From assembly GCA_041390465.1 (NCBI GenBank), contig JAWKPW010000077.1:1-26465 (forward strand): 26,465 nucleotides of DNA, given 5' to 3'. The notes under the pieces were generated by a model that was given only the letters and a program-made list of their open reading frames with translations, ran no database searches and was not told where the DNA came from. The stretch comes from JAABRU01 sp041390465. Its GTDB lineage: Bacteria; Desulfobacterota; Desulfobacteria; Desulfobacterales; Desulfococcaceae. Made by a program: the position numbers and the translations under genes. Positions 1 through 7,473 of this stretch are shown piece after piece. Position 1 is the stretch's first letter, and every line of letters starts with the position of its first letter.

Positions 1-1407
1 CGGCGCCGGGTGTTTCTGGCCAGAGCTTTGGCCGGGAAGCCGGATGTTCTCCTTCTGGATGAGCCCACCAATCATCTGGATATTGAGGCCATCCTCTGGC
101 TGGAGGAGTTTCTGCTCCGCCATGTGAAAACCCTGCTTTTCATTACCCATGACCGGATGTTTCTCCGAAAACTTGCCACCCGGATTGCGGAACTGGATCG
201 GGGAAGGCTGTTCAACTGGGCCTGCGGATATGACACGTATCTGGAGCGCCGGGATGCCATGCTGGAAAGTGAAGCCGCACAGCGCTCCCGTTTTGACAAA
301 AAACTCGCGGAAGAGGAAATCTGGCTGCGTCAGGGGGTCAAAGCCCGAAGAACCCGGAATGAAGGCCGGGTGCGCGCGCTGCTCCGGATGCGGGAGGAAC
401 GCAGTCTGTGGCGGGAAAAAACCGGTTCCGTGAACATGCAGGCGCAGGAGGCCCGGCGCACGGGAAAACTGGTCATCGAGGCGCAGAATATCAGCTTTTC
501 CTATGGAGCAGATGAAATTGTCAAAGATTTTTCCACCCTGATTATGCGCGGGGACAGAACAGGGATCATCGGCCCCAACGGCGCGGGAAAAAGCACTTTG
601 CTGCGCATTCTGCTGGGGGAACTGGCTCCGGAACAGGGGGAAGTGCGTCACGGAACCCATCTGGAGATCGCGTATTTTGATCAGCTCCGTATGCAGTTGG
701 ATGAGGAAAAAAGTGTGCAGGACAATGTGGCTGAGGGAAACGACACGGTGCTCATCAATGGCAAATCCCGCCATCTCATCGGTTATCTGAAAGATTTTCT
801 CTTTTCCCCGGAACGGGCCCGAAGTCCGGTTTCCGTTCTTTCCGGCGGAGAGCGCAACCGGCTCCTTCTGGCCAAACTCTTCACACGGCCCTCCAATGTG
901 CTGGTGCTGGACGAACCCACCAATGATCTGGACGCGGAAACCCTGGAACTGCTGGAGGAACTGCTGCTTTCCTACAGCGGAACTGTTCTGCTGGTGAGCC
1001 ATGACAGGGAATTTCTCAACAACACGGTGACCGGTGTGCTGGTCTTTGAAGGCAGCGGCATTGTGACAGAATACGCGGGCGGATATGATGAATCTGTGCA
1101 CAAAAAAGCGGAACCGTCTCCTGCACCTGAAAAACCAAAGCAGAAAAAGCAAAGAGAAAAAAACTTGCAGCAGCGCCCCCGCCGACTCACCTTCAAAGAA
1201 CAGCGGGAACTGGAAATTCTGCCGGAATCCATTGAAAAAATGGAAAAAGAAATCAGCCAAATTCACAGTCTGCTGGCAGATCCGGAATTTTACCGAAAGC
1301 AGGGGGCGCAGGCAGCGATCATTGCAGCACAGCTCAATGCACTTGAAAGCACAAGGAAAGCCGCATATGAACGATGGGAGGAACTGGAAAGTCTGTCTGA
1401 ACAATAA
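1..1407 (+). CDS. uup: Uup-type ABC-F ATPase, 5' truncated by window start
   Basis: The reading frame is open from base 1 (RRRVFLARAL, the stretch that follows an ABC signature) to a TAA at 1405-1407, so the N-terminal part of the first ABC domain lies outside the window. Seen: first-domain Walker B with LLLDEPTNHLD (about 49-81); a charged linker with KARRTRNEGRVRAL typical of Uup; a second ABC domain with Walker A GPNGAGKST (571-597), signature LSGGERNRL (from 838) and Walker B VLVLDEPTNDLD (898-933); then a Lys/Pro-rich hinge and a helical C-terminal domain resembling the Uup coiled coil. ABC-F proteins have no membrane segments and act in the cytoplasm on ribosomes; Uup is also linked to branched DNA and precise transposon excision. 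The family call is firm; the choice of Uup over another ABC-F rests on the linker and C-terminal domain. Confidence 0.93.
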   Translation, partial: RRRVFLARALAGKPDVLLLDEPTNHLDIEAILWLEEFLLRHVKTLLFITHDRMFLRKLATRIAELDRGRLFNWACGYDTYLERRDAMLESEAAQRSRFDKKLAEEEIWLRQGVKARRTRNEGRVRALLRMREERSLWREKTGSVNMQAQEARRTGKLVIEAQNISFSYGADEIVKDFSTLIMRGDRTGIIGPNGAGKSTLLRILLGELAPEQGEVRHGTHLEIAYFDQLRMQLDEEKSVQDNVAEGNDTVLINGKSRHLIGYLKDFLFSPERARSPVSVLSGGERNRLLLAKLFTRPSNVLVLDEPTNDLDAETLELLEELLLSYSGTVLLVSHDREFLNNTVTGVLVFEGSGIVTEYAGGYDESVHKKAEPSPAPEKPKQKKQREKNLQQRPRRLTFKEQRELEILPESIEKMEKEISQIHSLLADPEFYRKQGAQAAIIAAQLNALESTRKAAYERWEELESLSEQ

Positions 1408-1555
1408 AATCTCTTGCTTTGGAGAATCTCTGGTTGTAAACTGAAAATCAGAAAGTTGAAACTGCTGCATCCCTCAGATGCGGAGCGCCGAACCAAATTC
1501 AGCAATACTGCAAAGTATCCATATCCGGATTCTGTTTTTTTGAATGTTTCTCACA

Positions 1556-1575
1556 CCTTTTTTTCAAAAAGGAGG
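1556..1575 (+). promoter_or_regulatory. Shine-Dalgarno inside a small hairpin
   Basis: CCTTTTT (1556-1562) can pair with AAAAAGG (1566-1572) across a 3-base loop. The second arm is the first part of the ribosome binding site AAAGGAGG (1568-1575), which lies 6 bases before the ATG at 1582. The stem is mostly A-T and weak, so any control of translation is an inference; the SD itself is strong and fixes the start of the next gene. Confidence 0.4.
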
Positions 1576-1581
1576 CCGATC

Positions 1582-3081
1582 ATGCAAAAATTGTTCTGTA
1601 CAGTTCTGGTACTGGCAGCGATTTTGTCTTCTGCCGGACAGACCGGGGCACAGGAAGGCGCAACAGGGGAAACAGGGCGGGCCTATTATGATTTCGGGGT
1701 CTTTGCCTTTGAGGAAAAGGATTACACCTCTGCTGAAAACAATCTGAAGATCGCTCTGGAATTCAGCCCGGACAATCCTTTTTACAACCATTGGCTGGGA
1801 AAAACATATCTGCAGACCGGACAGTATGCACAGGCCGGACAGCACCTGAACAGGGCATGGAAAATCCGGCCGGAAATCAGCGGTCTGAAATTTGACATGG
1901 CTTATCTGAAATTCAAAACCGGAGATGACGCGGATGCGGCAGAACTTTTTGTGCAGACAGCAGAACAGGAGCCGGAAAATGTGCTGGCCCACTATTACGC
2001 GGGCATCACCCTTTACCGCGTGCAGGAATACGGGAAAGCCGCGAACCGGTTTGTCCGTTCTGCGGAAATGAGCCCGACCGTCCGTGCCAATGCCCTGTAT
2101 CATGCGGGCATCTGCTTTCAGAAAACCGGGGACATCCCCCAGGCTGAAAAAATGTTTGAATCTGTGAAAAATGATCCCAATGCAGGCATTCTGCGGGAGA
2201 GTGCCATACAGTGGCTTGATCTTCTGAAACAGCAGGAGAAAAATATCCGGCCCTACCGCGTGCATCTTGAAACCGGTGTGCGCTATGATGACAATGTGAG
2301 TGTGGAACCGGATGACACAGATCTGTTCGCGGATAAATCCGACTGGGCCTTTGTGACAAATCTTTCCGGGAATTATGATATCCTTTCCGGCAGAAACCAT
2401 AAAATCGGCATCGGATTCACCCAGTACAACACTTGGCATTCGGATCTGGATGATTATGATCTTTCCGGCAGCACAGGGCTTCTGTATTCAGCCTATTCTC
2501 TCAATCCCTTCACCTTCCGTTTCAACTACTGGCCAAGCTATTATTTTGCGGGTTCAGACAGTTATCTGCGTCAGCACTGCCTGGAGCCTGAGGCCATATG
2601 GCATATGGGCACACAGCTTGCAGCACGGCTTTCCTACCGCTACAAGGACAATGCCTGGTTTGAGGATACAGACAGAAGCGGGCACGCCAATGAAATCTTC
2701 GGGGATCTCATCTGGTCTTTTTTGAACGGAAAGGGAAATTTTTTCGCGGGAATCGGATATGAGGATTATTCAGCATCCGCAGAGGATCAGTATTATGCCC
2801 GCTGGCGGAGCAGGGCAGGGGGCAGACTGATGCTGCCCGGTGATCTCAGTCTGGAATTCAGCGGGGAATACCAGGCCAAAAACTATGACAGCCCGGACAG
2901 CGTTTATGAGATCGAAAGAGAGGATGACAGATATATCCTTTCCCTGTCCCTTTCCCGGAAACTCTGGCATGACTGGCTCGGCATCATGGGAGAATACAGG
3001 TATACGAAAAATGATTCCAATATTTCTGTCTATGAATATACCAGAAATGTAAGCACCCTTTCACTGACGTTAAGTTATTAG
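1582..3081 (+). CDS. Exported TPR protein with C-terminal outer-membrane beta-barrel
   Basis: 499 codons. The frame is open upstream to 1414, but ATG 1582 is chosen because it has a near-perfect SD and opens a signal peptide (MQKLFCTVLVLAAILSSAG, cleavage probably near TGAQ-EG). Residues about 30-220 are TPR-like helical repeats (YYDFGVFAFEEKDYTSAENN, FYNHWLGKTYLQTGQYAQAG, AHYYAGITLYRVQEYGKAAN, ALYHAGICFQKTGDIPQAEK). From about residue 230 the sequence becomes alternating, aromatic- and Asp/Tyr-rich strands with turns, ending in ...LSLTLSY with a terminal aromatic residue, as in outer-membrane barrels. A periplasmic TPR scaffold joined to a barrel suggests a role in surface secretion or assembly, but no specific substrate can be named. 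It is followed after 11 bases by a FecR-domain gene, so the two are probably co-transcribed. Confidence 0.78.
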   Translation: MQKLFCTVLVLAAILSSAGQTGAQEGATGETGRAYYDFGVFAFEEKDYTSAENNLKIALEFSPDNPFYNHWLGKTYLQTGQYAQAGQHLNRAWKIRPEISGLKFDMAYLKFKTGDDADAAELFVQTAEQEPENVLAHYYAGITLYRVQEYGKAANRFVRSAEMSPTVRANALYHAGICFQKTGDIPQAEKMFESVKNDPNAGILRESAIQWLDLLKQQEKNIRPYRVHLETGVRYDDNVSVEPDDTDLFADKSDWAFVTNLSGNYDILSGRNHKIGIGFTQYNTWHSDLDDYDLSGSTGLLYSAYSLNPFTFRFNYWPSYYFAGSDSYLRQHCLEPEAIWHMGTQLAARLSYRYKDNAWFEDTDRSGHANEIFGDLIWSFLNGKGNFFAGIGYEDYSASAEDQYYARWRSRAGGRLMLPGDLSLEFSGEYQAKNYDSPDSVYEIEREDDRYILSLSLSRKLWHDWLGIMGEYRYTKNDSNISVYEYTRNVSTLSLTLSY

Positions 3082-3092
3082 GAGGGAACGCC

Positions 3093-4100
3093 ATGAAAAA
3101 AATATCATATCTGACGGTGATTGCCTGTATGCTTTCCGCAGTCTGGACTGCGGCCCATGCCCTTTCTCTGCCGGATGGCACAAAACTGGAAGAGGGATTC
3201 CTGCCCGGGTTGGGACAGGCTGTGGGAGAAGTGGTGCTGATGCAGGGAAATGTTTTTGTCATTCACGAAGACCGGCCCGATACCGCCTTCAAACTCATGA
3301 AGGGAATTCCTCTTTTCAAAGGGGATACTGTCATTACTTCGGAAGACGGGAAAGTCAGCATGAAGCTCACAGACGGAAGTCTTGTCACCCTCACAACGCG
3401 TTCGAATGTGGTGATCAGCGGGCATCTCTTTGATGAAAAAGATGCAAAAGAACGCGCCTCGTTTATTTCCATGAATCTGGGAAAAGCCCGTTTTTTTGTC
3501 AGAAAGCTTCTTGGTTTTGACCGTTCAGATTTCAGGGTGAAGAGCAAAACCGCGATTGTGGGCGTGCGGGGCTCTGATTTTGTTGTGGAGGCGATGGAAG
3601 CATCCACCCGGGTGACAACGCTGGAAAATACCCTTGTGGAAGTGATCAGTCTGATTGCTCCCTGCAAAAAACAGGACGATATGAAATATCCGGAACAGTG
3701 CGAAGTGGAACCGATTCTGCTGTCGGACTTCCGGCAGGCGCTCATCACCGCGGACGGACAGATTCTTGTGGTTCCCGGCATGGTTCCGCCGGAACAGATC
3801 GATATGCTCAAGCAGGAATTCATCATCCGGCCGGAAGGAGAGGAATTCAAAAAAGGCGGGGAGGAAGAGGGGTTCGGCAAAGGTATCCTGGTATCCAATG
3901 ACAGACTGGTTCCGCCGGATACTGCCCTGATGCCGCCGTCCCCCCCGGTTCTTCCGGACCCGGAGCCGGCTGCTCCCCCAGCGCCTGACGATGAGGACGA
4001 AAGAATCATACCTCCGGAAACACATCCGGACATCCGGCCGGAAATCAAAGATCTGCCGGATTTTCCCGGCCCCCCGGAGGAAAAGAATTCAACCCCATGA
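3093..4100 (+). CDS. Exported FecR-domain protein with Pro/Glu-rich tail
   Basis: 335 codons; ATG 3093 follows an SD (TTAGGAGGG) that overlaps the stop of the upstream barrel gene. Residues 1-23 form a signal peptide (MKKISYLTVIACMLSAVWTA, cleavage near AHA-LS). Residues about 45-165 show the FecR beta-sandwich pattern: VGEVVLMQGNVFV, LFKGDTVITSEDGKVSMKLT, DGSLVTLTTRSNVVI, then VKSKTAIVGVRGSDFVV. The last ~70 residues are rich in Pro, Glu and Asp (PPSPPVLPDPEPAAPPAPD) and probably unstructured. There is no FecI-type sigma factor nearby and no N-terminal cytoplasmic anti-sigma segment, so this is the stand-alone exported FecR type often seen in deltaproteobacteria rather than a classic FecR regulator. 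Adjacency to the TPR/barrel gene suggests a shared envelope function; the ligand is unknown. Confidence 0.82.
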   Translation: MKKISYLTVIACMLSAVWTAAHALSLPDGTKLEEGFLPGLGQAVGEVVLMQGNVFVIHEDRPDTAFKLMKGIPLFKGDTVITSEDGKVSMKLTDGSLVTLTTRSNVVISGHLFDEKDAKERASFISMNLGKARFFVRKLLGFDRSDFRVKSKTAIVGVRGSDFVVEAMEASTRVTTLENTLVEVISLIAPCKKQDDMKYPEQCEVEPILLSDFRQALITADGQILVVPGMVPPEQIDMLKQEFIIRPEGEEFKKGGEEEGFGKGILVSNDRLVPPDTALMPPSPPVLPDPEPAAPPAPDDEDERIIPPETHPDIRPEIKDLPDFPGPPEEKNSTP

Positions 4101-4127
4101 AACGCAAGCCTTGGAGATTTCAAGCAT

Positions 4128-4793
4128 ATGATTCTGGAAGCAGAAAGAAGGGAAATTATCCGGTTTGGAAAGAAAATGCTGTCATCGGGTCTGACCACGG
4201 GAACCGGAGGCAATCTGAGCATTCTGAACCGGGAGCAGAACCTGCTGGCCATCAGTCCCAGCGGTGTGGAATATACGGAAATGAAACCCGAAGATGCTGT
4301 GGTGCTGGATATGGCAGGCCAAATAAAGGACGGAACCCGCAAACCCTCCAGTGAACTGGGTTTTCATCTGGCCCTGTACCGGAAACGCGCGGACATCGCT
4401 GCGGTTGTGCACACCCATTCCGTATATGCCACCACCATTGCCTGTCTGAACTGGGAAATCCCTGCTGTGCATTATCTGGTCGGGTTTTCCGGAAAGAAAG
4501 TTCCCCTTGCCCCCTATGCCACTTTTGGCACGGAAGAACTGGCCCGGAACATATCAGAAACCATCGGCGACTGCAATGCCGTGCTCATGGCAAATCACGG
4601 GCTGGTGACCGCAGGCCCCGGCATTGGACAGGCATTTGCTGTGGCCGAAGAGATTGAACTGGTTGCGCAGATATGGTTTCAGACGCAGTGTGTCGGCGGA
4701 GGCCGGATCATTTCAGATGCGGAAATGGATCGGGTGCTGGAAAAATTCAAAACCTATGGTCAGAAAGCACCATCCGGTGATGAGAGATCATGA
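4128..4793 (+). CDS. Class II aldolase/adducin family protein (FucA-like)
   Basis: 221 codons, close to E. coli L-fuculose-1-phosphate aldolase (about 215). Seen: the phosphate-binding segments TGTGGNLS (about 24-31) and SPSG (43-46), the catalytic Glu in KPSSELG (E76), and Zn ligands in HTHS (H95, H97) and NHG (H157). These match the E73/H92/H94/H155 layout of FucA. Members cleave or form sugar phosphates to dihydroxyacetone phosphate plus an aldehyde, or act as methylthioribulose-1-phosphate dehydratase (MtnB); the sequence does not decide which. No other fucose or methionine-salvage gene is in the window. ATG 4128 lies 27 bases after the FecR stop with a modest GGAG upstream. Its TGA overlaps the ATG of the next gene (ATGA, 4790-4793), implying translational coupling. 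Cytoplasmic. Confidence 0.88.
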   Translation: MILEAERREIIRFGKKMLSSGLTTGTGGNLSILNREQNLLAISPSGVEYTEMKPEDAVVLDMAGQIKDGTRKPSSELGFHLALYRKRADIAAVVHTHSVYATTIACLNWEIPAVHYLVGFSGKKVPLAPYATFGTEELARNISETIGDCNAVLMANHGLVTAGPGIGQAFAVAEEIELVAQIWFQTQCVGGGRIISDAEMDRVLEKFKTYGQKAPSGDERS

Positions 4794-5569
4794 CAAAAGT
4801 CTGTGTCTGTCCCAAATGCGATTTCCGAGCCGACACGGATTTCAGCGAGTGTCCCCGGTGCGGGATTGTCATTGAAAAATATCTGAAAGCCCGGGAAAGG
4901 AAATCTGCCGGAAAAGCTGAAAGGGAGCGGAGCAAATGGGATGGAATGGCAGTCCTGACGCGGTTGGCTGCGGAAATCATCTCCCGTGTGAAGGAAAATA
5001 TGTTTCGGGTCACACCGGATATGAACCCCATTGCCTTCTGGGGCAGGGTGCTGCTTTTTGCCATTCTGATGATATGGGGCACCCGTTTCCTGTTTTCCTC
5101 TGTGGAATCCAATGCGGTGGGAGAAAGTTTCTGGCATCTGGTCAATCTCCCCTTTCACGAGTTCGGACATATTCTTTTCCGTCCTTTTGGTCAGCTTATC
5201 ACTTCCCTGGGCGGCACGCTCGGCCAACTGCTGATGCCTCTGATTTGCCTGTCGGTTTTTCTCATCCAGACCGGAGATGCCTTTGCCGCGTCTGCATGTC
5301 TGTGGTGGCTGGGGCAGAATTTCATGGATATTGCCCCTTATATCAATGACGCCCGCGCAGGTGTCCTGCCCCTGCTGGGAGGAAATACGGGGCAGACCTC
5401 TCCCTATGGTTTCCATGACTGGGAATACATTCTCACAGAAACAGGTTTCATCCGATACGATCACAGCATAGCCCTTGCCGCTCACGGACTGGGAAGCGCG
5501 ATCATGCTGATTTCCTTTGCATGGGCCGGATTTCTGCTGTGGAAACAGTACCGGAATCTGGATGCATGA
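4790..5569 (+). CDS. Membrane protein with zinc ribbon and HEFGH (M50-like) motif
   Basis: 259 codons. Residues 1-30 hold a zinc-ribbon pattern (CVCPKC at 5-10, then CPRC at 21-24). A basic linker (about 33-75) leads to a hydrophobic region: a segment near 83-103 (FWGRVLLFAILMIWGTRFLF), the motif FHEFGHILF with HExxH at 123-127, further hydrophobic stretches near 140-160 and 165-180 ending NFMDIAPY, where D180 could be a third metal ligand, and a last helix near 230-252. HExxH in or next to a membrane segment with a downstream Asp is the layout of site-2 (M50) intramembrane zinc proteases. The family assignment is an inference; it may equally be a peptidase-like membrane protein of unknown substrate. 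It overlaps the aldolase stop by 4 bases, so expression is coupled, though no functional link is evident. Confidence 0.68.
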   Translation: MTKVCVCPKCDFRADTDFSECPRCGIVIEKYLKARERKSAGKAERERSKWDGMAVLTRLAAEIISRVKENMFRVTPDMNPIAFWGRVLLFAILMIWGTRFLFSSVESNAVGESFWHLVNLPFHEFGHILFRPFGQLITSLGGTLGQLLMPLICLSVFLIQTGDAFAASACLWWLGQNFMDIAPYINDARAGVLPLLGGNTGQTSPYGFHDWEYILTETGFIRYDHSIALAAHGLGSAIMLISFAWAGFLLWKQYRNLDA

Positions 5570-5779
5570 GTCTTCGCGGAATTCAGGCGCATGAGCCCTG
5601 ACAATATCTGTCTGCTGCCGAATCTCTCAGCACAAAGCAGGAAAATACCCCCCTGAAATACCGTGTCTGCTCTATTGCCTTTTTCCGCTGTTTTTGAAAT
5701 GAAACAATCTGGCTGGATGCTCCATTTTGAAAAAAAGAATTGCCTTTCTGACATTTTTTTGACAGTAAACAGTGTTTGT

Positions 5780-5806
5780 TTGACATTTCACGTTATTTTG
5801 TATTAT
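5780..5806 (+). promoter_or_regulatory. Candidate sigma70 promoter for the murF operon
   Basis: TTGACA (5780-5785) is followed after a short 15-base spacer by TATTAT (5801-5806), in the most AT-rich part of the gap. Transcription would leave a leader of about 220 bases before murF. The consensus -35 is good; the short spacer lowers confidence. Confidence 0.35.
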
Positions 5807-5832
5807 TTATGGAAGCTGAAAAAATTCATTTT

Positions 5833-5861
5833 ATGGCGGCGCGGCACTTCTGCACCGCCAT
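5833..5861 (+). promoter_or_regulatory. Inverted repeat in the murF leader
   Basis: ATGGCGGCG (5833-5841) and CACCGCCAT (5853-5861) pair over 9 positions with one mismatch, around an 11-base loop. There is no U-run after it, so it does not look like an intrinsic terminator. It lies about 30 bases downstream of the candidate promoter and could be an operator or a leader structure. Confidence 0.35.
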
Positions 5862-6033
5862 TCTGTTAAGGGGGAATATTCCGTTCAAAAAGCGGGGAAC
5901 AGGAAGGCTCCTCACTCTCAGGCATCGCAGGAATGAAGGAAATTTCCGGAGCCCTCAAAAATGAATTTCTGACAGATTAACAGTCACCGGTGTTGAAAGA
6001 AAACAAAACAAAGGACAAAACCAGAGGAAACAG

Positions 6034-7467
6034 ATGGCAGAAAAGGAACCATGGAGCACGGCCCAGATTCTCAAAGCAACAGGGGGGAAACTCCTGAGCG
6101 GAAATCCGGAATCTGTTTTTTCAGGGATTTCAACAGATTCCAGAACCATATCCGGAGGACAACTGTTCATTGCCATAAAGGGGGAGCATTATGACGGACA
6201 CAGTTTTGTGCCGGATGTTGCTGAAAAAGGCGGAATGGGGCTGATCATTTCCGGAGAAAAAGCCGGAGAACTGATCCGCAGCAAATGGAAGCACAGAGAT
6301 CCTGTCTGCATTGCTGTGGAAGACACTGTCCGTGCATTGGGCGATCTGGCCGCCTTCAGAAGAAAACAGACCGGTGTTTCCCTGGTGGCCATTACAGGTT
6401 CCAACGGCAAAACCACCACCCGGCAAATGACAGCATCCATTCTTTCCAAATATTATCAGACGCTTTCCACATCCGGCAATTTCAACAATGAAATCGGACT
6501 CCCCCTCACACTTCTCCGTCTTGATGCCTGGCATGAATGGGCTGTGGTGGAACTGGGGATGAACCACCCCGGTGAAATCGGCAGGCTGACCCGCATCTGC
6601 GCACCGGATATCGGGGTCATTACCAATATTGGCCCTGCCCATCTGGAAGGACTTGGTTCTGTGGAGGCAGTGGCCCGTGCCAAAGGGGAACTGCTCAGGG
6701 AAATGCCTCCTGATACCATCGCTGTGCTCAATGCGGATGATCCGGCCTGCAGGGAACTGGCCGCACAATCCGCGCAGGAAGTCATCACCTTTGGCCTGTC
6801 CGAGGATGCACAGGTCAGGGCATTTGATGTAAAAAGAAAGGGCATGGAAATTTCCTTTGTCCTGGAAATATCCCCGGAAATGGCAGAGGTCTGTCTTCAC
6901 AGTCCGGCAAAATTCATGGTGCATGACGCGCTTGCGGCTGCTGCGGCGGCATATGGATCCGGCCTTTCCGCAAAAAAGATCGCACCGGGACTTTCGGATT
7001 TCAGGCCGGCGGAAGGCCGGATGAATGTCTTTGAAACCCGCAGGGAATTTTATATCATTGATGACACTTACAACGCCAATCCCGGTTCCGTGAAGGCAGC
7101 GCTGACCACCCTTGCTGACCTGAAGGGAAAAAACCGGGCATTTGCCGTGCTGGGGGATATGCTGGAACTGGGAACACACGCAGATCGTCTGCACAGGGAA
7201 ATCGGCATGTTCTGCGCAGATTCCGGCATTGACAGGCTTCTTCTCACCGGCCCCCGATCGGAACAGGCTGCCGCAGGCGCCATGGAACGCGGAATGAAAG
7301 CGCAGCAGATTTTCACAGGCTCCCGTGAGGAACTCCTTGCATATCTGAAAGAAAATCTCCAACTGCGCGACTGGGTGCTGATAAAAGGCTCCAGAGGAAT
7401 GAAAATGGAACTCATCCCGGATACTCTCAGGGCTTGGGCGGACAACGTTCCGGGAAAGGGAAACTGA
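6034..7467 (+). CDS. murF: UDP-MurNAc-tripeptide:D-Ala-D-Ala ligase
   Basis: 477 codons, a normal MurF length. It adds D-Ala-D-Ala to UDP-MurNAc-tripeptide, using ATP, in the last cytoplasmic step of peptidoglycan precursor synthesis. Seen: N-terminal substrate domain with GISTDSRTISGGQLFIAIKG (31-50); the ATP loop ITGSNGKTTT (120-129); SGNFNNEIGLPLTLL; ELGMNHPGEI, which is a MurF signature; NIGPAHLEGLGS; and the C-terminal DDTYNANPGS (near 345). The Mur ligase core is complete. ATG 6034 follows AGAGGAAAC. It is the first gene of the cluster here; murE and ftsI are not upstream. mraY starts 6 bases after its stop. Confidence 0.97.
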   Translation: MAEKEPWSTAQILKATGGKLLSGNPESVFSGISTDSRTISGGQLFIAIKGEHYDGHSFVPDVAEKGGMGLIISGEKAGELIRSKWKHRDPVCIAVEDTVRALGDLAAFRRKQTGVSLVAITGSNGKTTTRQMTASILSKYYQTLSTSGNFNNEIGLPLTLLRLDAWHEWAVVELGMNHPGEIGRLTRICAPDIGVITNIGPAHLEGLGSVEAVARAKGELLREMPPDTIAVLNADDPACRELAAQSAQEVITFGLSEDAQVRAFDVKRKGMEISFVLEISPEMAEVCLHSPAKFMVHDALAAAAAAYGSGLSAKKIAPGLSDFRPAEGRMNVFETRREFYIIDDTYNANPGSVKAALTTLADLKGKNRAFAVLGDMLELGTHADRLHREIGMFCADSGIDRLLLTGPRSEQAAAGAMERGMKAQQIFTGSREELLAYLKENLQLRDWVLIKGSRGMKMELIPDTLRAWADNVPGKGN

Positions 7468-7473
7468 AATCTT

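Larger units (their letters stand above)
5570..6033 (+). other. 464-base non-coding gap before the dcw cluster
   Basis: No convincing gene: short open frames exist on both strands but lack SD sequences and recognisable content. The centre (about 5740-5830) is AT-rich and holds two TTGACA hexamers (5759-5764 and 5780-5785) and an inverted repeat at 5833-5861. This is the expected place for the promoter of the cell-wall cluster, because the upstream gene is unrelated and murE/ftsI, which commonly precede murF, are absent. Confidence 0.6.

Noticed and set aside
3263..4342. Long minus-strand open frame opposite the FecR gene
   Set aside because: It is Ser/Gly/Pro-rich with no motifs, the typical mirror of a Pro-rich coding strand; the plus strand has a signal peptide, SD and FecR domain.
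4097..4354. Small open frame spanning the FecR stop and aldolase start
   Set aside because: It overlaps a well-supported aldolase in another frame and has no family features.
5663..5869. Small open frame in the gap before murF
   Set aside because: No SD, odd composition, no recognisable features; the region looks like promoter and leader DNA.
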